DNA from: Prevotella sp.
GTDB lineage: Bacteria > Bacteroidota > Bacteroidia > Bacteroidales > Bacteroidaceae
NCBI GenBank assembly: GCA_017443345.1
Contig: JAFSNR010000037.1
Coordinates: 1 to 64,000 of the forward strand
Length of the DNA stretch: 64,000 nucleotides
Direction: 5' to 3'
Below, one piece after another: positions 50,614 through 59,643 of the stretch. The notes beneath the pieces are model-generated. The model searched no databases. It saw only the letters and a program-made list of their open reading frames with translations, and had not been told where the DNA came from. Position numbers and translations under genes: made by a program. Within the stretch, counting starts at the first letter, position 1. Every line of letters begins with the position of its first letter.

Positions 50614-51213
50614 TCAATTGATAGTTTTTGGGCCTGTTCGAACAAACACCTGGTCGATGAGTTGCTCGAACTCCTTGTAGGCGAAGGTGTCGCGGAGTTC
50701 ACTGAGCGACTCGGCCAGACCGCGGTAGTGCCACTCGTGGTCCTTGGGGTCTTTGGCATGGAATAGGTTCCAGAGCCGGTCGCCCTGCTGGGCATAGTCG
50801 CGGGCGATGGCACGCATGTTCGAGAGCTTGTCGCCCAGGGCCACAATCTTGGCATCGTGCGAGGCACGGGCCAAGCGGTCGATGGCAGCCTGTTTGCGGG
50901 CGTGCCAGCTGTCCTCCTCGCTCACACCCTCTGGCATGGTGTCACTCTCCGAGGCCACAAGCGAGGCGATGCGGTCGCCGAACTCAGTACGGATCTGTTC
51001 TATCGTCACGTCGGTGTCCTCTACGGTGTCGTGCAGGACGGCGGCGGCCAGCAGTTCCTGGTCGCGTGTCATCGTGGCGACGATTTCCACAGCCTCCATC
51101 GGATAGACGATATAAGGAAAACCCTTGCCTCGGCGCTCTGTCCCGGCATGGGCGCGGACAGCGAACACGATGGCGCGGTCCAGCAGTGTGGTATCTAACG
51201 GTTTGTTTGCCAT
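50614..51213 (-). CDS. HD-domain phosphohydrolase, small alarmone hydrolase-like
   Basis: 199 residues. HAGTERRGKGFPYIVYP, the HD motif with following acidic pair LHDTVEDTDV, and KLSNMRAI are those of the ppGpp hydrolase domain in SpoT and of single-domain (MESH1-like) hydrolases. No synthetase, TGS or ACT domain is present. A role in removing ppGpp or a related nucleotide is inference. One bp separates it from the upstream phosphatase gene. Confidence 0.85.
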   Translation of the reverse strand: MANKPLDTTLLDRAIVFAVRAHAGTERRGKGFPYIVYPMEAVEIVATMTRDQELLAAAVLHDTVEDTDVTIEQIRTEFGDRIASLVASESDTMPEGVSEEDSWHARKQAAIDRLARASHDAKIVALGDKLSNMRAIARDYAQQGDRLWNLFHAKDPKDHEWHYRGLAESLSELRDTFAYKEFEQLIDQVFVRTGPKTIN

Positions 51214-51214
51214 T

Positions 51215-52099
51215 CTATTCCAAATATTTTGTTCTCATTTGTTGTTGCTCTTCCTTCGAGAAACCTAATTGGTTTTCGATGTACCCTGACAGCGAGCCGT
51301 ACTTCTGGTCTATCAGGTCGAGGGTCGCCTCGAAGTTCTCGCGGCTCACACCGACCATGGCACGGATGAAGGTCACAGCCTCGTCGCCGCCATTCATGCC
51401 CTGCATTTTGGCAGTCAATGCTTCCACCTGACGGGCGTAACTCTGGTTGGACAGGTCGAAGTCCTCCACGATGGTCTTTCTGTCGGCTCCGAGGGCTGCC
51501 AAAAGGAAGGCCGCAGCCCATCCGGCACGGTCCTTGCCCTGTGAGCAATGCCAGAGCACACCGCCCTTGGCATTCAACACACCACGGAGGAACTCGCCGT
51601 AGTAGTGCTGCGCAGTAGAGTCAGTAACGATAGCGGGATAGAGCTGACGGGCCATCGTCTGCGCCTGGGGGGCGAAGGCATACTTCATGAGCGTCTCCAT
51701 CATACTCTTCTTATCCATCTTTACTGAATCGGTACGGCCAGAAGAGGAGAATCCCTGGATGAATGCCTTGGGCAAGGTTGAGAGGTGGGTGTAACTTACG
51801 CCATCGATGATACGGTCGGGGGCTGCATTGGCCTCGGCCTCGAAACGGAAGTCGAAGACGTCGGTCAGGCGGTACTTCTCCTTCAGCACTGCCACGTCGC
51901 TGTCGGTGGCCTTGGCCAGACAACCGCTGCGGACGAGTAAGCCAGTGCGTATCACCTTTCCATCCTGCATGGCGAGGCAGCCCATGTCGCGGGCATTCTC
52001 AATGCCTTCAAATGCAATGGCACGCTGTGAGTGGGCTACTTGGGCTGAGAACGTCATAGCAAGTATGAGTATCGCTGTGGAAAAATCGTTATTCTTCAT
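51215..52099 (-). CDS. Tyrosine/dual-specificity phosphatase-like protein, exported
   Basis: 294 residues from the ATG at 52099, with a signal peptide (ending AQVAHSQ). The CX5R loop WHCSQGKDRAGWA is intact, placing it among the Tyr-phosphatase/phosphoinositide phosphatase-like proteins (Y_phosphatase3 type). RDMGCL near the mature start is typical for the group. Its start lies inside the last codons of the APH-like gene (11-bp overlap). Substrate unknown. Confidence 0.85.
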   Translation of the reverse strand: MKNNDFSTAILILAMTFSAQVAHSQRAIAFEGIENARDMGCLAMQDGKVIRTGLLVRSGCLAKATDSDVAVLKEKYRLTDVFDFRFEAEANAAPDRIIDGVSYTHLSTLPKAFIQGFSSSGRTDSVKMDKKSMMETLMKYAFAPQAQTMARQLYPAIVTDSTAQHYYGEFLRGVLNAKGGVLWHCSQGKDRAGWAAAFLLAALGADRKTIVEDFDLSNQSYARQVEALTAKMQGMNGGDEAVTFIRAMVGVSRENFEATLDLIDQKYGSLSGYIENQLGFSKEEQQQMRTKYLE

Positions 52100-52961
52100 T
52101 TTCTCGTGGTAAGTATTTGTCGAACAATTGCAGCAGCGGTTCACTGAAGGAAAACTTCCCGTCGCTTAGTTTGCTGATGAAGAAGGCCATCTTGGTGGCG
52201 ATGAAGGGTTGCAACTTCTTGACCTCGGCATCCAGTACTTCCTGGGAGTCTGTGCCGTAATACACCTTTGCGAAGGCATCCCAGTGAGCCCGCAGCGTGT
52301 CGTTGTCTAAATGGAAGATGTTGTCGGCACGCTCAGGGCTGAGAAAGTGCGCCCCATAGTACATCATGCCCAAGTCCCATTCGGGCACACCATAGGCAAA
52401 GTCGCCAACGTCAATCCAGAGGTCGCGGCTCCCGTCGGTGATGATGTTGCCGATGTGCAGGTCGCCGTGCAGACAGGTGGGTGTAGCGGGCACGCTATCG
52501 ATGAAGCGGTGGAAACGCTGCTTATAGTCATCGGGTAGGCTTTCGAGTCGGTCAATCCAAATACCAGCCAATTCCCGCATATCCGGCAGCCGCTGGGTGT
52601 CGGCCGGTTTCTGGTGAATCCGTTTGGCCAGCATGGCAAATCGCTCCGACAGTGGCATCAGCTGGTCAGGCTCCTGCGAGATGATGCGGGTGAACGAGCG
52701 CTTGTGCTGTATCAGTTCATACTCGGCTCCGAAACGCTCGCCGTCGGTAATCAGTCGGATGGGCTTCGGGGTGGGCACTCCGAGGTCGTAGACCACATGG
52801 CCCGTCCTGAATTCGCGAATGGTGTTGTCAGCAGCTATGCCCGACATAAAGAGTTTGGCCAGCGTCTTGCCGTCCTTGTGGTTATAGGTAAGGGCCGTCC
52901 CGCCCTCTCCAGTCTGAATATAGTCGTTCAGATCAATGGCTTCGTAAGTATTCATATTCAA
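52089..52961 (-). CDS. Aminoglycoside phosphotransferase-like kinase
   Basis: 290 residues of the APH/choline-kinase fold. Catalytic loop HGDLHIGNI and metal-binding DVGDFAYG are intact; the N-terminal lobe has TALTYNHKDGKTLAKLF. In Bacteroidetes this group usually acts on unknown small molecules, so resistance should not be assumed. It follows the DUF4294 gene by 21 bp and overlaps the phosphatase gene. Confidence 0.82.
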   Translation of the reverse strand: MNMNTYEAIDLNDYIQTGEGGTALTYNHKDGKTLAKLFMSGIAADNTIREFRTGHVVYDLGVPTPKPIRLITDGERFGAEYELIQHKRSFTRIISQEPDQLMPLSERFAMLAKRIHQKPADTQRLPDMRELAGIWIDRLESLPDDYKQRFHRFIDSVPATPTCLHGDLHIGNIITDGSRDLWIDVGDFAYGVPEWDLGMMYYGAHFLSPERADNIFHLDNDTLRAHWDAFAKVYYGTDSQEVLDAEVKKLQPFIATKMAFFISKLSDGKFSFSEPLLQLFDKYLPRENEE

Positions 52962-52982
52962 ATCGTTTTCAAGTTTTGACGG

Positions 52983-53615
52983 CTAAATCTGGCCGGCTTC
53001 GACCATCAGGACGACGCGCTCGGTGAGGCGGTCTACGCCCTTGGCGTCGTATTCCTTCTTCAGAGAGGCACCGAATCCCCAGGCAAATACCTGCCAGAAA
53101 CCTGCCCTCACAGGACCCATGAACGCCTTGATCATTTCATAACTCGACGAGTGGCACTCACGGTCGATGAGTTTGATGAGGAGCTTACCCTGCGAGTAGG
53201 TCAGTTTCTTCATCCTCGGCTTATAGGTGCGGAAGATGTCGTCCTCCACGCGCTTGATATGTTCGTTCTTCGCCTTGTCGTCGGGCAGCGTCTCCAAATA
53301 CTCCGTCGTCTCAATGAGCATCTGTCGCGCCTCCTTGGCGATGGGAAGCACCTTCTTCACGTTATATACCAGTCGCTGATAAGCCTTCGCCTGTTTCTTG
53401 TTCTTAAAGGTCAGCTGCGGATACACGTAGACGTTGTTCATCTCCATATACTGAATGCTGTCGCCCTCGTGGAGCACCTTCCCCACCTTCACGGTCGGCA
53501 CAAAGGTAGGCGAGTCCATCTCTGCGAGCACCTGCTCGGCAGTCAGCTGTTGCTCCTGTCCCATCATCGGGGTTCCGAGCATCAGCGCCAGTGGTAATAT
53601 CAGCCATTTACGCAT
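52983..53615 (-). CDS. DUF4294 family exported protein
   Basis: 210 residues from the ATG at 53615, with a signal peptide (ends TPMMGQ). DUF4294 is a Bacteroidetes family without known function; the conserved core is VYVYPQLTFKNKKQAKAY and LIDRECHSSSYEMIK. The promoter at 53625-53632 ends 9 bp before this start. First gene of a five-gene minus operon reaching 49943. Confidence 0.83.
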   Translation of the reverse strand: MRKWLILPLALMLGTPMMGQEQQLTAEQVLAEMDSPTFVPTVKVGKVLHEGDSIQYMEMNNVYVYPQLTFKNKKQAKAYQRLVYNVKKVLPIAKEARQMLIETTEYLETLPDDKAKNEHIKRVEDDIFRTYKPRMKKLTYSQGKLLIKLIDRECHSSSYEMIKAFMGPVRAGFWQVFAWGFGASLKKEYDAKGVDRLTERVVLMVEAGQI

Positions 53616-53624
53616 ATCCGTCTG

Positions 53625-53632
53625 CAAAATTA
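53625..53632 (-). promoter_or_regulatory. Promoter of the DUF4294 operon, nearly leaderless
   Basis: Minus-strand TAATTTTG (TAnnTTTG) ends 9 bp before the ATG at 53615. Confidence 0.55.
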
Positions 53633-53696
53633 AGCCATTTTCCTGAATCCCCGCAAAAAATCCCTCGCTTTTTGTATTTATTTCAGAAATTATCAC

Positions 53697-53704
53697 TACT
53701 TTTG
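53697..53704 (+). promoter_or_regulatory. Promoter of the helix-hairpin-helix gene
   Basis: TACTTTTG (TAnnTTTG), 27 bp before the ATG at 53732. An earlier out-of-frame ATG at 53721 is followed by a stop after three codons. Confidence 0.65.
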
Positions 53705-53731
53705 CAAACAGAAACTTTAAATGGTAACACT

Positions 53732-55723
53732 ATGAGAGCTCTAATTGTATGTCTATTGATGGTGGTGACGCCGGGTGCTGATGCGCAGGCGGAACATCCG
53801 TGGGAGAAGTATTTGAATGAGGTGATGACGGCTGAGGATGCCGAATCGGAGTCGTGGGAGCGGACCTATGAGTTGCTCTGCGAGCTTGAGCAGCACCCGC
53901 TGAACGTGAACCACGTCGCTCGTGAGGAATTGGAACAACTGCCGTTCCTCTCTGCCCAACAGATTGAGGAACTGACGGAATACCTGTATCGCTACGGTCC
54001 GATGAAGTCGCTGGGAGAACTCCGCATGATCCGTTCACTCGACGACAGTCAGCGACGCCTGCTTACCTATATTCTATATATAGACGAGGCCGAACTGGTT
54101 GACACGCAGCGACACTTGCGACTGAAGGACGTTGCGAAATACGGGCATCACGAACTGATGGGCTCGATGCGCATACCCTTCTACGAGCGCAAGGGCGACC
54201 GTGAGGGCTATCTGGGGCCTCCCTATCGTCACTGGCTGCGCTATCAGTTTTCGTATGGCGACGAGGTAAAGTTGGGATTCGTGGCCGCACAAGATGCAGG
54301 TGAACCGTTTTTTGCCGGACGCAACAGATGGGGGTACGACTATTATTCGCCTTATCTGCAGTTGCGCCATATAGGCTGTCTTGAGACGCTCGTCCTTGGT
54401 TGCTACCGCGTGTCGATGGGAATGGGACTGGTGATGAACAATGGTTTCAGTCTAGGAAAGGTGTCGATGTTACAGACGCTGGGGCGATCATCCAGTGGTA
54501 TCAGGGCCCACTCTTCGCGTTCGGACAGTTATCTGCAGGGGGCGGCGACCACACTCCGTCTCAGTAAAAGCCTCACGGCTACGGCCTTCCTCTCATGGCG
54601 CAAGATGGATGCCACCCTGAACAAGGACTCCACTGTATCGAGCATCCTCAACACAGGCTACCACCGCACAGAGACGGAGATGCAGAAAAAACACAATCTG
54701 CAGGCAATCAAGACTGGAGGCTCGTTGCGCTTTCAGCGACAGGGCTTCCACCTCGGTGTGAATGCGCTCTACACGCATCTCAACAGGACGCTCCAGCCCA
54801 ACACCTCTGTACTTTACCGTGAGCACTATCCACAAGGCACGGACTTTCTGAACGCCAGCCTGGACTACGGCTATACCAGTTTCCGAGTGGCCCTCCAAGG
54901 AGAGACGGCCACCGACAAAGAGGGACATATAGCCACAATCAACAGTCTCAGCTGGCATCTATCCGATGAACTGAGTATGGTCGCCCTGCAACGTTTCTAT
55001 TCCTATAGCTATACAGCCCTCGATGCGCAGAGCTATAGTGACGGTGGACGCGTGCAAAATGAGAGTGGCGTCTATCTGGGACTCACGTGGCAGCCCTCAC
55101 CGAAGTGGCGCATGTCCTATTATGCCGACTATGCCTACTTCGCCTGGGCCAAGTATCAGGTGTCGTTATCCTCGCATGCCTGGGATCATCTGCTGCAGTT
55201 GTCACACACTGGCAAGCATTGGTCCATAGGAGCCCGATATCGCCTACGGATGAAGCAGCGCGATAACGAGGATAAAACCGCCTTGACGAATCAGTGGGAG
55301 CATCGAGCACGACTTAGTGCAGAATATGCAGGCAGCAGCTTTAGCTGTCGCACACAAGTCGACGGCGGCTATTGTGCCTACGACCATCAAGAATGGGGCA
55401 TTATGCTGAGCCAGACTATGTCGTATGTCCATCGTTGGCTTCGTCTGAATGCAGGCCTGGGTTATTTCCACACGACAAGCTATGACAGCAGGGTGTATCT
55501 CTATGAACAGGCACCGCTCTATACGTATGCGATGACACAGTTCTATGGCGAGGGCATCCGTTACTGGCTGATGGCACGGTTCAATATCGGGCGTCGACTG
55601 ATGCTCACAGCCAAATGGGGCGTCACCGATTACTTCGACCGCAGCACCATTGGCAGCAGCTATCAACTGATAGACGCCTCCTCTCAGTCAGATCTTGGCG
55701 TCCAACTGCGGTGGAAATTCTAA
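53732..55723 (+). CDS. Exported helix-hairpin-helix protein with predicted beta-barrel
   Basis: 663 residues from the ATG at 53732. Signal peptide (ends GADAQA), then paired helix-hairpin-helix units (LNVNHVAREELEQLPFLS and YGPMKSLGELRMI, about residues 55-110), then some 530 residues of alternating aromatic beta strands with a terminal WKF, as in outer-membrane barrels. HhH units bind DNA in ComEA, but here they may only be a fold. A surface DNA-handling role is possible and unproven. Confidence 0.8.
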   Translation: MRALIVCLLMVVTPGADAQAEHPWEKYLNEVMTAEDAESESWERTYELLCELEQHPLNVNHVAREELEQLPFLSAQQIEELTEYLYRYGPMKSLGELRMIRSLDDSQRRLLTYILYIDEAELVDTQRHLRLKDVAKYGHHELMGSMRIPFYERKGDREGYLGPPYRHWLRYQFSYGDEVKLGFVAAQDAGEPFFAGRNRWGYDYYSPYLQLRHIGCLETLVLGCYRVSMGMGLVMNNGFSLGKVSMLQTLGRSSSGIRAHSSRSDSYLQGAATTLRLSKSLTATAFLSWRKMDATLNKDSTVSSILNTGYHRTETEMQKKHNLQAIKTGGSLRFQRQGFHLGVNALYTHLNRTLQPNTSVLYREHYPQGTDFLNASLDYGYTSFRVALQGETATDKEGHIATINSLSWHLSDELSMVALQRFYSYSYTALDAQSYSDGGRVQNESGVYLGLTWQPSPKWRMSYYADYAYFAWAKYQVSLSSHAWDHLLQLSHTGKHWSIGARYRLRMKQRDNEDKTALTNQWEHRARLSAEYAGSSFSCRTQVDGGYCAYDHQEWGIMLSQTMSYVHRWLRLNAGLGYFHTTSYDSRVYLYEQAPLYTYAMTQFYGEGIRYWLMARFNIGRRLMLTAKWGVTDYFDRSTIGSSYQLIDASSQSDLGVQLRWKF

Positions 55724-55726
55724 TTA

Positions 55727-56884
55727 TTATTTGATCAACCTCTCGTAGAGGCGGTAGACCTGTCCTGCGACATCGTTACCTTCGAAGCGACGGATATAGG
55801 TGCGGCTGCGGACGATGCGGTTGTCGCGACCCGAAGCGCCCTTGAGGACCTGACGGATGGCAGCGGCCATGGCATGAGAATCATCCGGATCGACATAGAG
55901 GGTGTCGGGACCGCCAGCTTCTTCAAGGCAGGAGCCTGAACAGGCGACGACGGGGAGACCACAGCTGATGGCCTCGATGATGGGGATGCCGAACCCTTCA
56001 TAGCGAGAGGGATAGACAAAGGCCTCAGCACCTGCATAGAGGGCTGGGAGCTCGGCATCGCTGACACCATGGAGGATGTGGACACGGCTGTCGAGACCGT
56101 GGGCACGGACATAACGCAAGACTTCATCGGTATAGGATGTATGACGACCTACGATGACGAGGTGAAGGTCACCAGGCAGGGCATCGTTCTCTTCCAGGGC
56201 CTTGACAGCGAGGAGAACGTTCTTGCGGGCCTCGATGGTGCCGACATTCAGGATATAACGGCAGGAACGGAGGTCGGCTGGCAGGCCTTCGACAGACTCA
56301 GTCACCGCACTGCCATTGAACTTAGGTGCGCAGGACTGGTAGATAACAGAGATATTCTCAGGGTCGACATCGGGGGCGTAATGGAGGATGTCGCGACGGG
56401 TACACTCGCTGATGGCGATGATATGGGTGGCCTCGCGCACCGTGCGACGGAACTTCCATGCATAGATCTGACGATCGATGAAGTGGTAGTACTCGGGGTG
56501 GCGAAGGAAAATGAGATCGTGGATGGTAACGACGCCGGGGATACCTGAACGGCTGATGCCAACGGGGAGTTCACCAGAGAGGCCGTGGTAGAGTTGGATG
56601 CCGTCGCGCTGGAGATCGCGGACGATCTTATGGCTACGCCAATAAGAAGTGAAAAGTGGAAGGTGAGAGGTGAAAGGTGAAGGGTCCGGGTAGCAGAAGC
56701 AAACATTGTCGCGGTCGTGGATCTGTGAACGGAGGTCGTAGCGGCCTTCGTCGGGGGCATAGAGACGCAGGGATAATGGGTAACGGGCGAGGTCGTTGAT
56801 GAGGGTCCGGCTATAGGAACCGAGACCAGTGCCGTTGGCAACAGCCCGTTTAGCATCGAAACCAATAACCAGATCTTTATTCAT
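55727..56884 (-). CDS. Glycosyltransferase family 4-type
   Basis: 385 residues with GT-B fold; LNVGTIEARKNVLLAVKAL and PSRYEGFGIPIIEAISCGLPVV (C-terminal nucleotide-sugar site, EX7E) are clear. Residues 68-80, FTSHLPLFTS and neighbours, are encoded by a 7-bp GTGAAAA-type repeat (56642-56690) and form an odd insertion before WRSHKIVRD. The gene overlaps the GtrA gene by 8 bp and is the last of the leftward glycan operon. Confidence 0.9.
   Translation of the reverse strand: MNKDLVIGFDAKRAVANGTGLGSYSRTLINDLARYPLSLRLYAPDEGRYDLRSQIHDRDNVCFCYPDPSPFTSHLPLFTSYWRSHKIVRDLQRDGIQLYHGLSGELPVGISRSGIPGVVTIHDLIFLRHPEYYHFIDRQIYAWKFRRTVREATHIIAISECTRRDILHYAPDVDPENISVIYQSCAPKFNGSAVTESVEGLPADLRSCRYILNVGTIEARKNVLLAVKALEENDALPGDLHLVIVGRHTSYTDEVLRYVRAHGLDSRVHILHGVSDAELPALYAGAEAFVYPSRYEGFGIPIIEAISCGLPVVACSGSCLEEAGGPDTLYVDPDDSHAMAAAIRQVLKGASGRDNRIVRSRTYIRRFEGNDVAGQVYRLYERLIK
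56642..56690. repeat. 7-bp GTGAAAA-type repeat inside the GT4 gene
   Basis: Plus-strand units include AGAAGTG, AAAAGTG, GAAGGTG, AGAGGTG, AAAGGTG and AAGGGT. The in-frame translation is a Ser/Phe/Thr/Leu loop in the N-terminal domain. Confidence 0.8.
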
Positions 56885-57260
56885 GCTTGAAGTGTTTAAA
56901 GACGAATCTCACCATCACGAAGTTGGTAGGCACAGCGACGGCAAGGACAGCGATAGGTGCGAGCTCGCGACTGAGACCAATCCACAGGAAGAAGTTGAAG
57001 AGCACAATGTGCAAGAGGTAGTTGACCAGATGGGCGCCACCGAAGCCGATGCCGTTCTTTGCCGAGGTCTTCTCCTTGAAGGTGAAGTGGGCCGTCAGCC
57101 AGTAGTTCACCAGGAAGCTGAGCACGTAGCCGATGGTATAGGCGACGTTGACGTTGATCCAGTGCTGCAGGATCCAGTAGATGGCATAGTGGATGGCGGC
57201 TGCCGTGGTGCCCACGATGGCGAAGCGAATCATCTCACCGAATGTTTCTTTTTTCTGCAT
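56877..57260 (-). CDS. GtrA-family membrane protein
   Basis: 127 residues with four membrane helices (for example FAIVGTTAAAIHYAIYWIL and YTIGYVLSFLVNYWLTAHF). GtrA-like proteins move lipid-linked sugars across the membrane or aid glycan assembly. It overlaps the GT87 gene by 26 bp and GT4 by 8 bp. Confidence 0.88.
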   Translation of the reverse strand: MQKKETFGEMIRFAIVGTTAAAIHYAIYWILQHWINVNVAYTIGYVLSFLVNYWLTAHFTFKEKTSAKNGIGFGGAHLVNYLLHIVLFNFFLWIGLSRELAPIAVLAVAVPTNFVMVRFVFKHFKHE

Positions 57261-58437
57261 AGTCTTTCGTATTCATTTCCCACATGAGGTAGAACCAGAT
57301 AATCGTCGTCGGTAGGGCCTTCAGGGCATAGGGGGCGATGATCTCCTTCCAGATCCAGCGGGGGAAGAAGACGTCGCTCGTACACAGCGAGGTGAAGATG
57401 AAGGCATAGATGAGCAGACAGAGGTCGAGACGGCTGCGACGCCAGGGGGCCGTGGTGTACCACACAACGAAGCCCGTCATCGGGGCGATGTAGCCGTAGC
57501 TCTCGCTGCTCGTAGAGAAGAGGGTGACAAACATCGTGACAGAGGCAAGCATGGCGTAGCGGAAGGCCACATGCCTATACTGCGACACACGACGGAAGGG
57601 TGACAGGAACAACAGGATGCCAGGGATGAGCAGCCACAGGTCGCTGTACTCAGTGTTACCCGAGATCTTGCGCGGCATACCCAGCAACGAGGTGTTCGTG
57701 GTGTTCATGAACTCATTGAGGTTCTGCGTGTTCTTCGCCATCAGCGACTCGTACCAGCCGAAGTACTGCTGCACCACGTACTCAGGCGAGGAGATGGCCA
57801 TCGGCAACACGAAGAAGAGGGCGGCCCAGCCCAGACAGGCCAGGATGAACTTGCGCTTGTCCTCAATGAAGAAGAAAAAGGCGAAGCCCATGACACCATA
57901 GAGTTTGATAAAGATATTGAGGACGATAAAGAAGGCGGCCCACACAGGTTTCTTCTTCTCGACACAGGCAAACATAAGCAGATAGGAGGCGGCCATGGCG
58001 AGGTCGTACTGCTCGACGAAAAGCGGCGTGAGAACCTCGTGGGCACAGAACCAGAACATAAAGACCTTCTGCCATTTCGTGAGTTGCATATAGCGCACGG
58101 CGACGTAGAACGTAGCCACGAGGAAGATCTCCCACAGCAGCATGCCCCACGTATCAGGCAACAGGGCAAAGGGGGCAATGACGTAGGAGAAGATGACACC
58201 GTAGTGGTTGCTGTCGCCCTTCAGGTAGTCGTAGAACTCATAAAGCGGCAGTTGGTTGATGGTATTCCAGAACACCGACTTATAGATGTGATAGGTGTCG
58301 TTGGTCTTATGCCACTTCAGCAGACCGATGATAATGGGGATGAAGGCGTAGACCACGGTGATGGTACGCCAGGAGCTCCAGAACGGATGCCGGAAGAACT
58401 GCTTAGCTTTGCTGAGGTACTGAGGAGTGGGCTGCAT
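57235..58437 (-). CDS. GT87-like (DUF2029) membrane glycosyltransferase 1
   Basis: 400 residues from the ATG at 58437; about ten membrane helices. The first extracellular loop holds acidic residues after YEFYDYLKGDSNHYGVIFS, the pattern of GT-C enzymes that use polyprenyl-phosphate sugars. It is a close paralogue of the upstream gene (shared YGVIFSYVIAPFALLP/YGPTFSLVIAPFAIPP and FISSPEYV blocks) and overlaps it by 35 bp. Confidence 0.82.
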   Translation of the reverse strand: MQPTPQYLSKAKQFFRHPFWSSWRTITVVYAFIPIIIGLLKWHKTNDTYHIYKSVFWNTINQLPLYEFYDYLKGDSNHYGVIFSYVIAPFALLPDTWGMLLWEIFLVATFYVAVRYMQLTKWQKVFMFWFCAHEVLTPLFVEQYDLAMAASYLLMFACVEKKKPVWAAFFIVLNIFIKLYGVMGFAFFFFIEDKRKFILACLGWAALFFVLPMAISSPEYVVQQYFGWYESLMAKNTQNLNEFMNTTNTSLLGMPRKISGNTEYSDLWLLIPGILLFLSPFRRVSQYRHVAFRYAMLASVTMFVTLFSTSSESYGYIAPMTGFVVWYTTAPWRRSRLDLCLLIYAFIFTSLCTSDVFFPRWIWKEIIAPYALKALPTTIIWFYLMWEMNTKDYAEKRNIR

Positions 58438-59572
58438 AGTCGCGTACACACATTTCGTAACACAATCGGAACCAGACGAGAACCACAGGCAGGGCTTTAA
58501 GACCATAGGGTCTCATCCACTCCTCGCGGATGAACCGAGGCATGAGGTCGGAATGGGCCATCGTACAGAAGAAGAACACGTAGACCATCAGGACCACATC
58601 GGGCCATCCGCGTTTCCACGGAGCAGCGGTGTACCAGATGGCCACACCCACGATGGCAATGATATAGGTGGAGTTCTCGGAGCCTGTGGAGAAAAGGATC
58701 AGGAACATCATTACCGAGGCAAGCAGGGTCTGACGGAAAGCCTCATGCTTATATTGGCTGATGCGGAGGTAAGGCAGGAGGAAGGCTATAAGTCCCGGAA
58801 TCATGAGCCACAAGTCGGAATAGGCACTGCTGCCAGATATCTTCCGGACCATACCCACAAGTGAGATGTTCGTACCCTGACTGAACATATTGTCGGCATT
58901 CTTCTCCACGAGACTTGTGTACCAATCCTGATACTGGCCCAGGATGTACTCAGGCGAGGAGATGAGCATCGGTGCCACAAAGAGGACAACGGCCCAGAAG
59001 GCGCACGACGCCACAAGACGTCCCTTGTGCTGAGAGAAGAAGAAAAAGGCGAGTCCCACGATGCCGTAGAGCTTGACAAATGTGCCCACCATGATGAGAC
59101 AGGCAGCCCAGAAGTCGCGCTCACGACGGATAAGGTAATAGCTGGCCACAATGATGGTGGCAATGGCGATATTGAACTGCTGCATCTGCACGGCGTTGAG
59201 TAGCTCGTGGGCACAGAACCAGAAGATGAACACTTGTTGCCAGCGGGTGAAGAGGCTGTGACGGATGGCGATATAAAGTCCGAGCGTCAGTGCCACGAGC
59301 CAGAGCAGCATGCCCAACCACACCGGAGGGATGGCGAAGGGGGCGATGACCAGCGAGAACGTCGGCCCGTAGTGGTTCATGTCGAAATACTCCTGAGGAT
59401 AATGTTCGTAGAGTGGAAGACGGTTGACGACGTGCCAGTAGACATACCTGAAGATGAGGAAATTGTTCTCACGGCCATGGCCGAAGCGCGTCATACCCGT
59501 GACAGCAATGATCATCCAAAGCCATAGCAGCGCACGGGGATCAGTGAGGACAAGTTTCAGTTTTTCTTTCAT
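58403..59572 (-). CDS. GT87-like (DUF2029) membrane glycosyltransferase 2
   Basis: 389 residues, about ten membrane helices, same plan as its neighbour, with YPQEYFDMNHYGPTFS in the catalytic loop. First gene of the leftward operon GT87-GT87-GtrA-GT4. The pair probably adds two related sugars from lipid carriers outside the inner membrane (inference). Confidence 0.82.
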   Translation of the reverse strand: MKEKLKLVLTDPRALLWLWMIIAVTGMTRFGHGRENNFLIFRYVYWHVVNRLPLYEHYPQEYFDMNHYGPTFSLVIAPFAIPPVWLGMLLWLVALTLGLYIAIRHSLFTRWQQVFIFWFCAHELLNAVQMQQFNIAIATIIVASYYLIRRERDFWAACLIMVGTFVKLYGIVGLAFFFFSQHKGRLVASCAFWAVVLFVAPMLISSPEYILGQYQDWYTSLVEKNADNMFSQGTNISLVGMVRKISGSSAYSDLWLMIPGLIAFLLPYLRISQYKHEAFRQTLLASVMMFLILFSTGSENSTYIIAIVGVAIWYTAAPWKRGWPDVVLMVYVFFFCTMAHSDLMPRFIREEWMRPYGLKALPVVLVWFRLCYEMCVRDYAAHSSVPQQS

Positions 59573-59590
59573 ACGTTGCTATTTTGTGTG

Positions 59591-59598
59591 CAAAGGTA
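59591..59598 (-). promoter_or_regulatory. Promoter of the leftward glycan operon
   Basis: Minus-strand TACCTTTG (TAnnTTTG), 18 bp before the ATG at 59572. Confidence 0.65.
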
Positions 59599-59630
59599 CG
59601 AAATTGTTTGGAATCTTCCAAATTATTTTG

Positions 59631-59638
59631 TACCTTTG
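59631..59638 (+). promoter_or_regulatory. Promoter of the rightward glycan/LPS operon, leaderless
   Basis: TACCTTTG ends 5 bp before the ATG at 59644, so transcription should begin at or within the start codon. Confidence 0.65.
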
Positions 59639-59643
59639 CAGCG

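Noticed and set aside
52089..52961. Aminoglycoside resistance gene
   Set aside because: The fold matches the APH group, but the same motifs occur in many metabolic kinases of Bacteroidetes and nothing in the context suggests antibiotic resistance.
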